Positions 46,099 through 57,866 of a stretch of 64,000 nucleotides of DNA are shown here, piece by piece. The DNA is from Scedosporium boydii (Eukaryota > Ascomycota > Sordariomycetes > Microascales > Microascaceae), in assembly GCA_002221725.1 (NCBI GenBank), contig NJFT01000146.1, positions 40,633-104,632 of the forward strand. The letters run 5' to 3'. How positions within the stretch are numbered: the stretch's first letter is position 1; each line of letters starts with the position of its first letter. The position numbers were made by a program, and so were the translations under genes. Below the pieces are notes generated by a model. It was not told where the DNA came from and did no database searches. It worked only from the letters and a program-made list of their open reading frames with translations.

Positions 46099-49000
46099 AC
46101 TCGGACACCAGACTCGTCCGCCACTTCCACTTCTGCCCTAGCATCAACCTCTTCTCACCGCACTTTCCCTCCCTTCTTCGCAGGCCAGCCATCTTAGTAT
46201 CTATCTATTGATAGTCTGCCATGATCTCTCCTCCGTGAGGTACTGAGTGTGTCCCCGGCCATCCTGTTCCCCCCCTTTCTATTGATCCTTGCTATCACGA
46301 CCTGCCCGACTCGACAGCCAGACCAGACCTTGCTTAGCTGCTGCATCTCCGGATGGACATAAGATCTTTTCAGTCCGATTACAGTCCGATGGGGCGGGAA
46401 ACCGCAGTGCCGTGTCTATCCATCCGCGTTGAGATGGGAAAAGATCAATTATGAAATCAATTCCAAACAGCACGTCATCGAGCCTGGTGTGTGGAGGGGT
46501 CATTGGTGAGGTTGAACGGACGGCCGTCATTCATCCGTCTTTGCTTTTCTGCCGTTGACATCCGGTGTGTGCCCCTCGTACAAGTCAAATTGTTCTTCGG
46601 GATGGTCGCTGAATGATCGGGGTGTATCTACAGGTAATACTTCGTAAGTTACAGGTACTACACCAGATGTGCATGGTAAGCACGCGCTCTCGTCCAATGC
46701 CAGCATTGCCTGGCAGTCAGGAACAGAAACTGTGGGCAACTTTTGCAATCTCATCGACGAAGATTGGACTGAGCATGTGAGAAGTTCTTTGTGTGTCCTC
46801 GGATGCGTTCACACCTCTACTCTCACTTCCATCTTCCCCAGCCACGAATGATTTGGGACATTTGTGCTGGCGCACTTTCAATTTGCCTTGCCTTCAATGT
46901 TTTCTCCCAACTGTCGTTTCTCCTGCATGAGCCCAAGCCCTAGAAGAACACCCCCCGTCGATGCAGTGGGCGCTAGGCCGAGATGGGAGAAGCATCAACA
47001 TTGATGGATGGATCCTGAAGGCGCCGTTGCCGGATTAGCGCACTCGCCAATCGAGGAGCATCGCACGCCACTGCGTATTATTAAACTCCCTCCTTCGTAC
47101 TTTTTACACCAAGAGTTGCAGTTCTAGCATTGATCAATGATCAATGTCGCCGACGACTAGTCTAGTGTCGAGTCGAGTCCCGGCCTTGAAGCTAAAAGGT
47201 TAATTAGTTGATTCCTCATCCACCGTATCCATGATAACAGATTATATATATATAATCTTCCCCTCATGCAAGTCGGGAATTGGGAGCAAGCTCAGCCCTT
47301 CCCTTGCTGGCTTCAGGAGGCGGGGGAGGGGGGTAAGGGGTAAGAGACGAAGATGCGAAGCTGGGACACGTCGAGAGATGGCATGGAAGGCATCCATCCA
47401 ACCTACGATGCATCCATACAACACATAGACTAGCGGATCTGGATCGGGCGTCGTCTTGAAGTAGCGTGCGACCCGTGGCTTATGCCACGTCTGGCGATAG
47501 TGATGGCCTGGCTCGACCATGCTGGCGGTGTGAGTCCAGTGGACTTTGCAATAACCCGTCTTTGCTCTGTCCCAGACTCGACAAACCAACCGATGCAGGC
47601 ACCAAGTTTGAAATGATTCAAGTTGTGTACTCCTCTCGTTCAACTCGGTCTAAAAAAGGTCCCCACATGCGCACGAAGTATCGCAACGTCAAACAAACAC
47701 TGTGGATTTCCAATTCGCAAAGATTTGCCTTCCTCACCTCAGCCATGGTGCAATCCGACCCCACACTCGCGTTCATCCTCATTTTCTCGCCTTTTCACAC
47801 AATTTCCCCTGAACTAACAGGAGAAATGACCCGAGTGTAACGATGCATGCGTTGTATTATGAAGGAATCAAAAGAAACAGCAGGGAAATGCGTCATTCCG
47901 GCTCTTATCGCCGCTCCTACATTTGCTTGTTCCCCCTCTCCCCTGCACCCATTGTCCATTCCCTTCCCGATACTCCCGACTGGGCGCAGCTGGGACGGCA
48001 AACAAGCATTGTTCTGAGCAATTTTCTCTCTCTCTCTTCCATTTTCCTCGCCAATTGACGTGGTTCGACGGCAAAAAAAACGAGGCTTTGTTTGTTGTAA
48101 AGCGCAGGTGACTTGATGGGGTTGAGGAGTCACGCATACTCTTTCCTTACTGCTTCACCGAGGCCGCTTTGAGATCAAACTTGTTGAATGTGCTTCGCCA
48201 GTTGAACCCAATTAGGCATAGTGGAATAATAAAATAATAACTGATCCATTGACAGGGACCCAGAACAAACTAGCCCTGGTCGAGTCGAGCCCTAGTCACC
48301 ACTACTCCCAGCCAATGCTGTGCTGAGGGGACTGGAGCAGCCACGATTCCTCACTTACACCGGAGTGAGAGAAAATCAGAAGCTCGTCTATGCATGGAAA
48401 CGAACGCACAACTTAGCCAATAATGGAAGTCATCAATGCGAAGGACCGGCTTCGAACCCCGTAGAACAATGGGCGCTCCCGATGCAACCCTCAGATCGGC
48501 CATGGATGCTCGGTTCGATCCATCTGGGAGGAATTTCGACTGGCTCCTTTCCCTAGGCAGGCCCTAGCGATTAGGCTGGCGCAATATGTGATCACGATTA
48601 CAATTCCTTGGTCCTAAACTATGACTCGGAGCACACTGACCCCGGGTCCCTGTACTTTGCAGGTCGTATCGTGTTGGTCGAGTCTGGGGTTAAAAGAGCG
48701 AACTCCAGATCGTAAACCTTGACTGGAAGAAAATCTCCCGAGAACCAATGGGTAATGGGAAACGGCCCTGGCCAACGGGAACTGACGATTGATTGATAGA
48801 TTGACGGACGGCCTCAGTCCGGCGGGGAGAATGGTACTCAAAAAGACTGAACCTTGCAGTATACGCAAGTACGCTCACCCCCGGCTTTAAACAGACGATG
48901 ACACGGTCTCGGTCAACTACAAGTACGCAAGTACGACAAACTCCAGGGGAAATATTGACCCTGAATCCAACTATTCCCCTCCCCCGGTCTTGGCTAAAAC

Positions 49001-50179
49001 TACCACCCACTCGCCGTTGACACGTCATATCATCGTTCTCCAAGCTACGGGCTAAACCCCTTGGCAAGAGTCCACTCGACCCAAGGAAGAATCGTATGAG
49101 CTGTCACCCGAAAATTCACTTGCCCTTTCGAGAGATCAATTTCTCAATCCCTGGCTTTGATTGGGTGAAGTGGCCTACCATGGGTAAAACCCGCTGCCAA
49201 TCTGCCACACTTTGAACTGCTCTGGGATTATATCGAGAAGTATTATCCGAGTTCTGGTTTCGTTTCCGCTCCGCTGTTAGACAACTTATCGTAGATAGAA
49301 TATTCTACGTGAGCGCCGGCTTTTACGTTATAAATACTTGCAAGATCATTTTCGTCGTTGGTAATCGTCCCCTCGCTTCTTCACAACATCTCGAACAGGA
49401 CGAGACATTGTTATTCGCAAAGTTTATTGATAGTGATGTATAGAAAATGGAGTTCACATCAAATGATATTACTGTCAGTAGTATAAAAAAATAAAAGTAG
49501 AATATGAGAGAATGATATCCATATCCTGACTCCATGCGCAGGATCGTAGAAACGAAACGCACTACATCACAACGGTCAAAAACCCTCACGAGGAAGCCAA
49601 AGCCATCGTCGTTGTTGTAACTCATTTTTATTCTCAATGCTAACCGCCTCATTCCGGTTCTCTCGAGTGTATCACAATCTACTCCCACCCAGACAGATAT
49701 CCCATCTTCCCTCCTCCCACCACCCTCACTCATGCTATGCTACCAAGCGAATGATGAGAAACGAATGAATATCCATGCCAAAACGAGAACCCACAAGCAA
49801 GAAGAGGAGAAAAAAAAGGGTGAGAAACAGAAAACGTGAAGGGAGTTAAAAAAGAGTAGAAAAGAAGAAGAAACTCCTCTGTTACAAACCGCCCTCCCTT
49901 CCCATCTCCATCCACCCCTTTCCCTGAGTCCTTCCCTTGCTCCGAAAAAAGAAGAAAAGAAATAATGTAAAAAAAAGAGCCCTACAACGTTGCCTCATAA
50001 ATCGCGTTTTCCATCCTTCATAACAGGACTCAGAAACATGATGAGAGAAAAAAAGATACCCGAATAAACCCATGTGTGTGTGAGAGTGTCAATACCTCCT
50101 TTCCCTTTTTTCCCCATCTCCATACCTTCCTCATCTACCGCCTCTCTCTCTAGACCACCTCGACCTCTCCGCCCCCTCT

Positions 50180-53100
50180 CTACTGCGTCCTGTAAAACTT
50201 CTTATAAAGAAGATGCAAGATCAAATTCACATTCATCCTCAAATTCCCCTCAAACAAGTCCATAAACTGCCTCGCCTCGAACTGCGCTTGCAGCAGATCC
50301 TCGATAGGCACCAGCGCGCTGGCCCCGGGGATCTGGATGTGTCCGCGCGAGCCCTCGATGGCGAACACGCCCACCTCGTCGCACGAGATGGTCAGGTTGA
50401 TCTTGTCCCAGTCGCGGTCGCTGACGCCCTTCCACGACACGACGGCGCCCTTCTCCATTAGGTCGCGCACGCTGTACTTGTAGCTGCCGAATTTGGGGAC
50501 GCGGCCGCTGCGCTCTAGTTCGCGCTGGTGGTTGTATTGTTTTGTGAATGGTAGGAGGAATCTCTTCTTGCTGTAGTTGGGAGAAAAACAGTGTTAGACT
50601 ATCACGACAAAATTATGGAATTGGAACAAGGCGTAACTCACCCCTTCTTATTCTGCAGCGTCGCCATTGCAGACTCGATATAATCATCGTAACTCTTCCG
50701 CTGCTGCTCCAAATACTTCGCCTTCTCGTGCAAATTCGCCAACGTGAGCCTCACGCCCTCGAGCTCCCTCTGCCTCTGCACCCTCCTTCTACTCTTCGTC
50801 CGAATATCCAGCGCAATCGCGTTAAGAATGTCCTGGTACTTGTTGTGCTTGGAGATGCGGCCCATGTGCTCGAGCCGGAGCACGTTCTCCAGCGCCGACC
50901 GCTTGAGCTCGTGGTATGTCATGCGCGTCACGTCGATCATGTTAGCATCCGAGTACGCGCCGCGCGTGCGGTTCGCCGCCGAGAACTCCTCGCGGAGGAG
51001 CGCCCGCCACTTCACTTCGTCTTCGGCCGTGATGGGCTTGATGAGGATGTCGAGGAGGCTGAGCCCTTGCTGCACGCGGATGATGTAGAGCACGCAGCGC
51101 TTAGTCTCCATGAAGAGCGCTTTGACCTCGGCGTCCGGGTCCTCGACGTCGTGAAGCTTGGGCGTCAGGAACATCTGGATATCCGAGGATCCCGTCGCCG
51201 TCATCTCGTTCTCGTTGCTCTTGGCGCTGCCGAGCTCCTGCATAATCTCGCGCACCACGTCGTCGCGGTTGGGGCAAATGTGCTGGAGTTCCGACGCGAC
51301 GAGGTTGTGGATGGCGAAAACGTCCGCCATTTTGATGTAGAGAGTTGGCTTGTTCTTGGCGTAGAGATCGTTGAACTCGTCAATGTCAAACGTGGCCTCG
51401 GCATCGGCCACCGAGATGAGCTCTCCCATAAGGTGTCCGAGCCTCTCGATAGAGTCTCCGACAAAGGCGTTGAGCGGTTGCAGGTAAATGTTCTCGCCGC
51501 CGAAGAGCCTGCCAGACGCAACCTGGTTCAGCACCTTGGCCACCTCGCCGAGGTTGCGCTTTTGGAGAGGGCTGAGTTGACGCTCGATAACACCCATAGT
51601 CTCCGGCGCCGTGAGGGCGGGCTGGAGATAGAATCTCCAGAGCCAGTGGGAAACGACAAAGAGGATCTGGTGCTGAGGCTCCCGAGGGAATTGTTGGCAG
51701 AGAGACTCAAACTTGCTCCTGCAGAGGAACCGGAGGCCATACGGCAACCTGGGCATTAGGTCCTCGAAGGCGGCGAGGTATTGGTCGCAGACTTCCCGGA
51801 GGTCCCGAAGGTGGTCGATAAAGAGCTCTCTCGTCTCGGGGTCCTTGATGGCTACCTCGCGAGGGACATCTAGGGGTCGGCGGCTTGGCCTCCCTGTGCG
51901 AAGTTCCTCGTTATTGATGGCAGACCGGTAGATATGCATGGGGTCGCTCTCGAGGTCGAGCGCCGGGTCCTCGACAATGTTGTCTCGGATGAGGGGACCT
52001 AGCAAGTCTCGAAGGTACTTCCGATCCCTCGGCGAGCGCGTGTAATTTGCCACGAGCTTGCTCCAGAAGAAGTTGCCCCGGATGTAATCCTGCACCGCCC
52101 TGCAGCCCTCCACCTCCTCGCGGATCGCCCTCGCGATGAGCTTGAGCAGATAGTACTCCTCTCTCCTCTTCTGCGCGTACCCGAACAGGCTCATCACGAG
52201 CAGCTCCGTCCTCTTGCACTCCTTCTCCGCCATGCCCTGCTCTCGCACCCTCCTAAACAGGCGCGCGAGGTACTGAGGCTGCGTCTGCAGGTTGAAGAAC
52301 AGCTGCTGGTACAGCTCGAGCTTCTTCCTCGAGCTCTTGTTGAGCGCCTTGAGATCGAACTGGTTCGTCGACGCGATGGATGAGTTGGCGATCATGCTCA
52401 CGGCGTGCCCGCCGAAAGTGTGCTGGTGGCGCACCACCTCGTCGAGGGTGATCTTGTTCTTCACGAGCAGCGCAATCTTGATGTCGAGCTGGTCGATGTA
52501 CTGCTCCACCATCTCGTTCTGTCTCACCTGCTGCACTACCGTCTTGCGCATCCGCTCGAACTCGACCTCCTCGTTAAAGTCGAAATCGCTATCGTTGAGC
52601 AGGTGGACAAAGTTCTTGACGGCGTTGACGGGAGGGTTCTTGCCCGTGGTCAGGCTCTTGTAAGCCTCTCCTTGGATCTTGGCGCGCACGAAGCTCTGAA
52701 TCTTGACGACCTTTTGCATGTTCTCGTTGAAGTAGCGCCTCTTCTCCTCAAACTTCTTACGCACAATAAAGCCCTTGGCGTGCGCCTGGAATGCAACGAT
52801 GGAATCCTCAGCCTCTTCGAGCTCGGAGAGTATACCGTCGATCTCGGCCCTTAGGAGCACGGCGCGAGCGAATGCCTGGAGTTGGATAATCTCCGGGGTG
52901 TGGGATCGGAGCTCCTCGAGGAACTTTGCATTTTGTTGACGGAACAGGTAACCTCGAATGCGGGCCTGCAACGCGCGAATCTTGGGTTCTTGTCGAATGA
53001 GCGCTTCTTGGTCGGCTCGTCGCTGCTGACGCACAAGCATGCCGCGGATAAGAGACTGGAGCTCGATGATGCTTGCTTCATTCCCGCACAAAGCGTCCAA

Positions 53101-55566
53101 GTCCTTCGCAATGGCCTGCCTCACAGCGCCCGCGCGCACGAAACTCTGGAGAAGGGTAATCTGAGGGCTGTAGCACTTGAGTTCGTTCCTGAGCGCGTCG
53201 AGACGCGATCGGACGAGCGATCCCTGAGCGGCAGCCTGCAGCGCCTCCCAATCGGGGTTAAACGACTGGAGATGTTCTTGCTGAAGTGAGATCTGGTTTC
53301 TTGTCAGCGCCGCCCTCGCAAAGGCCTGCAAGGCAGTCACGGCCTCGGCCTGTCCGCGCAGGAGCCTCTCGTCCTCTGCGACTCTTGCCCTCAGCTGCAT
53401 TCCGCGGATGGCGGACTGGAGGTTCGCCACCGAACCCGCCGTGTGCGCCGTCTCCTGCTGCTGAGCGGCCCGAGCTTTGCGGACCAAGAAGCCCCTAACC
53501 AGCGCCTGGACGTCTCGAACAGGCCCGTCGTGTCGCACCAGCTGAGATCGCACGCCGCATACCTTGTTCCGCGCCTTCGCCGCCCGTATCATGCTCTGCA
53601 GCTCGAGGATGTCGGGCTCCAAGCTCTTCCAGAAATGTTCCGTGTTCGCGAGTCGTTGTCGAACTAGGAATCCCCGAGCTGCGCTCTGCAGATTGACGGC
53701 GAATTTCCTCATCTCCATCCTGTAACCAACAATCTGTCTCGTGAAATCGCCCCTAATTCGAGACTGGAGGTCGATCAGCCAGTCCTCGCTATCCCACAGT
53801 CCTTGCATGACCTTGCCTAGCTTCATCCTCTTCATGGCGCCCCGAATCTGTGCCTGTAGGTCAACGATCATGGCCTCGTTCTCCGCCAGCTCTCTATCTA
53901 TCCTTTCCTCTTCCGTCTCCTCGGGCTCCGGTTCCGGCTCGACGCCAAAATCGGCGCCCATATTGCCGAAGCTCGGCATGCTTGCTCCAAGCTTGTCAAG
54001 GCCCTTTTGCATCGCCTCGAGTTCATGGTGCTCGAACTCTAGTTGTCCTAGGAGGTTGCCGATGCGGAAGTCGACAATCCCCTTCCTGAAGAGTAGCCAA
54101 CTTAGGGCATGGATGCAGTAGATGACCTTGGGGATGTTCTTCTTCTCATACAGATCAATCAGCTCGAATCTAAAAAGATCCGGAAGGTCAACCTCGTCAA
54201 GGTAGCGGAAGAAGATGGCAATATTATCTGAGTGCCTGAACTGGAGTCTCGGGTGTCGGAAGATGCGGTATCTCCTGTCAGGGTTAAGCGCCTCGACCAC
54301 CTCTGCCAGGGTCACACCGTCTCTCAGCGCCTCCTCAAGTTCGACAATGGGAGGAAGGTTTTTGTTCATCACGTCCTCGATCCACTCCTTGGCTTCTCCG
54401 ATGTGGCAAAGGTACTCGTATGCCTGGAGGAACTGTCTTTGCTTGTCCATCCAGTTCCGCCCCTCCCATCCATATCCTCCACTTCCGGCACCAAGTCTAT
54501 TGCCATTTGGCTTTCCCACCCTCTGGAGTCGGCGCCGACCTCGAAGACCCACGACCTGCTGGTCAGGGGAGGTGATCGCAAAGTCCTCGGCGGACTCGGA
54601 TTGGGCAAGCGTGGACAGAGTCCTGAGCTGGCTCGTAGCGGAGCGGCCTAGCTTTTCGAGATCGGGCTTTGCGAGGTGAGTCGTAGTATGGTGGACCAAT
54701 TGAGCAGAGGAGTGAGGAGGGATCCCGATGCTATCCCTGATGGAATCCGATCGTGTGAGGAGCATCGAGTTGGGGCGCAATGGCAACGGCCGAGGAGGCG
54801 TGGTCGGCGTCCTTCTCTCTTGATTCGATATAGCCATTTTCCCCATATCGACGCTTAGCCCGCGCTCGTGTCGTTGAAGGGTACTTCGATGGCCCGGAGA
54901 CAGCGCCGGCAGCGTCACGTCAACGCTTTGCCCCCTCTCATGCTGATGGTAGGAATGGTGGGGCGGTGAGGGGGTGGCTAGATGTCCGCCGTGGAAAGTT
55001 TGTCCACGATCACGTTGACCGAGTGGACGGCGGGTTGGCGAAGGAGTGGGTGTGATGGCGGTCTCTCCACCATGAAAAGTTTGTCCACGATCGCGCAGGC
55101 CGAGTGAGTGACGAGGAGGGGACGGAAGTACGGCAGGCTTTCCGATATCGACGCTCGAGGCGCGGTCGTGCTGATATAGCGAACGTCGAGGGGGAGGCGA
55201 AGGCGCCGCCGCCGCCGCCGCTGTCGGGCTCTGTGCGGGTGCTTGAGGTAGAGGCCTCAATGACTGCCTCATGGTGGCGTACAGGTTGTTGTCCTGGGCG
55301 TTAGATTTTCTCGGGCTTCCATTTCTGTCGGAGAGGTCGAGTGGTTGTGGTCGACCCAGGTCACTCTGGCCACGCTTGTGGAGGAGGTAGGGAGAGCCGG
55401 CCGGACTCGTGTTCGTCGAAAAGTGGGAGCCATTTCGGCTGTAGTCGGAGCTGCTGTTGGAGTAACCTGACGACGCGGATGATGATGTTGTGGATGCCTG
55501 CCGGTTGACCCCCGAGGAGTAGTCGACTGTGTGCGACTGCCTCAGGGTAGGCGGCCGGAAAGACAT
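50180..55566 (-). CDS. IQG1: IQGAP-type scaffold (Rng2/Iqg1 family)
   Basis: Two exons on the minus strand, 55566-50642 and 50570-50180, give 1771 residues; donor GTGAGT, acceptor CTACAG. Order of domains: a Ser/Pro/His-rich N-terminal region (1-370) with an internal peptide repeat at about 128-244; a calponin-homology domain from about 373 to 500 (FLQAYEYLCHIGEAKEWIED, then LRDGVTLAEVVEALNP); about a dozen IQ-like repeats to roughly 960 (IxxLQAxxRGxLxR pattern); a RasGAP-related domain from about 1100 to 1400 (LLVMSLFGYAQKRREEYYLL, YGLRFLCRSKFESL); and the RasGAP C-terminal domain, which spans the intron (KYLEQQRKSYDDYI, GRVPKFGSYKYS). IQGAPs organise the cytokinetic actin ring and septum, bind actin through the CH domain and calmodulin or light chains through IQ motifs; they generally bind rather than inactivate GTPases. 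Confidence 0.95.
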
Positions 55567-57866
55567 TGTTTTCTATGTGTTGTCGTGTTGATGCGTATGG
55601 AATCGATGCCTCGAAATAATCCGGAACGCTCGTGATGCTGTTGTTCTATGAGGAGGAAAGGAACGTGGGTGCTGACATGGGGTCGTTATTTGTTGTCGCT
55701 AATTTGGGCTTGGGAACGGCGGCGATGGAATATGCCAGCCAGGGAATGGGAACAATGTTGGTCAGTGATGGATATCGCTCGTCGTCGTTCCAGTATCTTT
55801 CTTTGCCTTGCGAGTCTTGCGGTCTAAAAACAAAACCTGAGGTGGATCAACAAAAGGACGTCGGACCAGTAACAAATGACCTCCCTTGGTCGAAAGAGGC
55901 TTCATAAACAACTCCTTTCAATCGATGGTGAGAGAAACGGTTTTCGACCTTAGCGCGCACAGCGCAACAGGGGGAAGAACGAACTTGAAGGAAAAAAAGA
56001 AGAAGAGAAAAACACAAGGGTTGTCGATGATGTTTGTTGCTGAATCGAAAAAAAGAGGTGCCAAGGAAGAATGTGACGATGGGCAGCGATGAGAGGGAAA
56101 ACACATTCAACAATGACCGATTTAGGAAGACCTCTTACCGAATTCGTCTTGATCTTCTCTGACCTCCAATGGCGGATGAATGGGGGGGTGCAATGATGGA
56201 GAAAAAGAGTACAATGTAGGAGCCGAGCAGGGGGGGGCCACGAACCACCAGGTGGGAGGGGACGAGATGCTATTGGGGAAACGAGGGGCGACTTCCCTGG
56301 TTGAACGAGTTTGTGTTGCTGTTGCCAGTTGGTTCCGGGAATATTTTGTTTACTTTGCGTAGCGACAGCAACCATCGGGTTGTACCAAAGTACCGATGCC
56401 AGCGATATTGGACCTTTACAGCTGGAAGCAGGCGATGTCGGTAGTGGCAGTGGTCTGTGCGCGAAACTGCGACGCGTCTGAGTTTATTTGGCAGCCGCTG
56501 GCGTCTGAAGTTTCGCCGACGCATCAACGACAAACCAGATTTAAGCCCAAATGACCAAAAGAGCTGCATCCAGCTAGTGTAGCTCCAACCACCGCCATCA
56601 TGGCTTGTCAGTATTACATGGCAAGCTGAATGATGTCTCAAGATGACGTTCATCGTACCTTCATGGAACGTCTTCTTCCGATAATAGCCAATAGCCCGCG
56701 TTACTACTTCGTACTTGAGCATCTTCATCTTCAACACCGGGTTCTCTAAGTTTTGGAGCCTACTCCGTATATTAATCCGGCAATGCTAGCTATATCCTAA
56801 AACCAATAAAGTCGGCGTAATATAACTCGTACATCTTCGATCCCATTCGAACGTAACTGTTGTTCTAAAGCTCTCGACATATGCATCCATGTCTCACTTA
56901 ATTACAGGGTGCAGCATCACCGGGATCATATAAAACCCTCTAATATCCCGGACATGGGGAAATTTCCCGTTCCAAGAACACGCCTAGACTTAGACAACGC
57001 GAAGGCAACGGGAAAAGGAAAAACACTGAAGGAAGGATATTCTCTTCAAAAAGTTCAAATTGAATTCAATCGACTCGGGAAAGGACCTACACGAGCCAGC
57101 CGCCCTATTATGCCGGGCGTAATTTGTAGTATGCAACGCCAATCTACCATCCACCAGACCTCCCCCAAGCCCCAAAATACGCCACTTCCTGTCCCCTCGT
57201 CATTCTTGGTTCATCGTTCCATTCCACCAGCAAATTTTATCCAGTCTTCTATATCTCTTCCTCGCGTCCCGGGGGAGTGTCGAACAGAAGTATCGCAGTT
57301 ATAGCCGGACGCAAAAGGCCGGTATATAGTGTAGTGTCGTGAGTACGGCGCGTGATCGCTCCATCTCCTCGTCTGCCACGGATATCAAGCTCGGAGTAAC
57401 ATGTAGTCCGACTGGAAGGGCTGGATGGGACCGGGCTGCATGTATGCGTGCGTGAAAAACTCGAAGTAGTGGGAAAAGGCCGGATGGGGCACTATAGTGT
57501 AGACTGCAGCGAAAAGAGCAGAGTAAAATCAAACTAGACGAAGATGACCGAAAGAAGTACATTATGAAGGAAGAAAAAGGCACCGGAAAAAACACACAAA
57601 ATCAACAAATCACACACAAGGCTCCACCAAACTCGTAGATGAAAAGAAACCCAAAACCCCGCTGCCCAATAGTACATGTACAGGTTCATGATCCCATGCA
57701 ATAGTCGTAAAAGAGCAACGCGTAGCAACAGGAACTACCCAGATCTGTCGAAGGACAGTCCCTGCGCAGAACGCCTCTATCAAACTCGACCACACCCTCC
57801 ACCCGTATCCGATGGTATATAGTATATAGATATATTCGTTTGGTGCGTACGCCAAGGAATGGGCTA
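55567..57866. other. intergenic (2.3 kb)
   Basis: IQG1 promoter and 3' region of the SH3 gene. One exact TACTTCGTA (56705-56713) lies 47 bp from the sister word TACTCCGTA (56761-56769). No gene recognised. Confidence 0.55.

Larger units (their letters stand above)
44881..50179. other. long gene-poor stretch (5.3 kb)
   Basis: The longest gap in the window. No coding gene or RNA gene can be supported. It contains a 61-nt pure purine tract (45339-45399), a three-copy TACTCAGGG tandem (46073-46098), one exact TACTTCGTA (46638-46646), an AT-rich perfect palindrome of 20 bp (47239-47258), and a B-box-like word near 48451 without a cloverleaf. Open frames are short and random in composition. Confidence 0.5.

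Noticed and set aside
48399..48470. Possible tRNA around a GGCTTCGAACCCC word
   Set aside because: The B-box-like word is good, but the T stem has a mismatch, and no D arm, anticodon stem or acceptor stem can be formed.
50548..51759. 403-codon plus-strand frame opposite the IQGAP
   Set aside because: Antisense shadow; its Leu/Arg/Glu-rich content mirrors the codons of the IQGAP strand.
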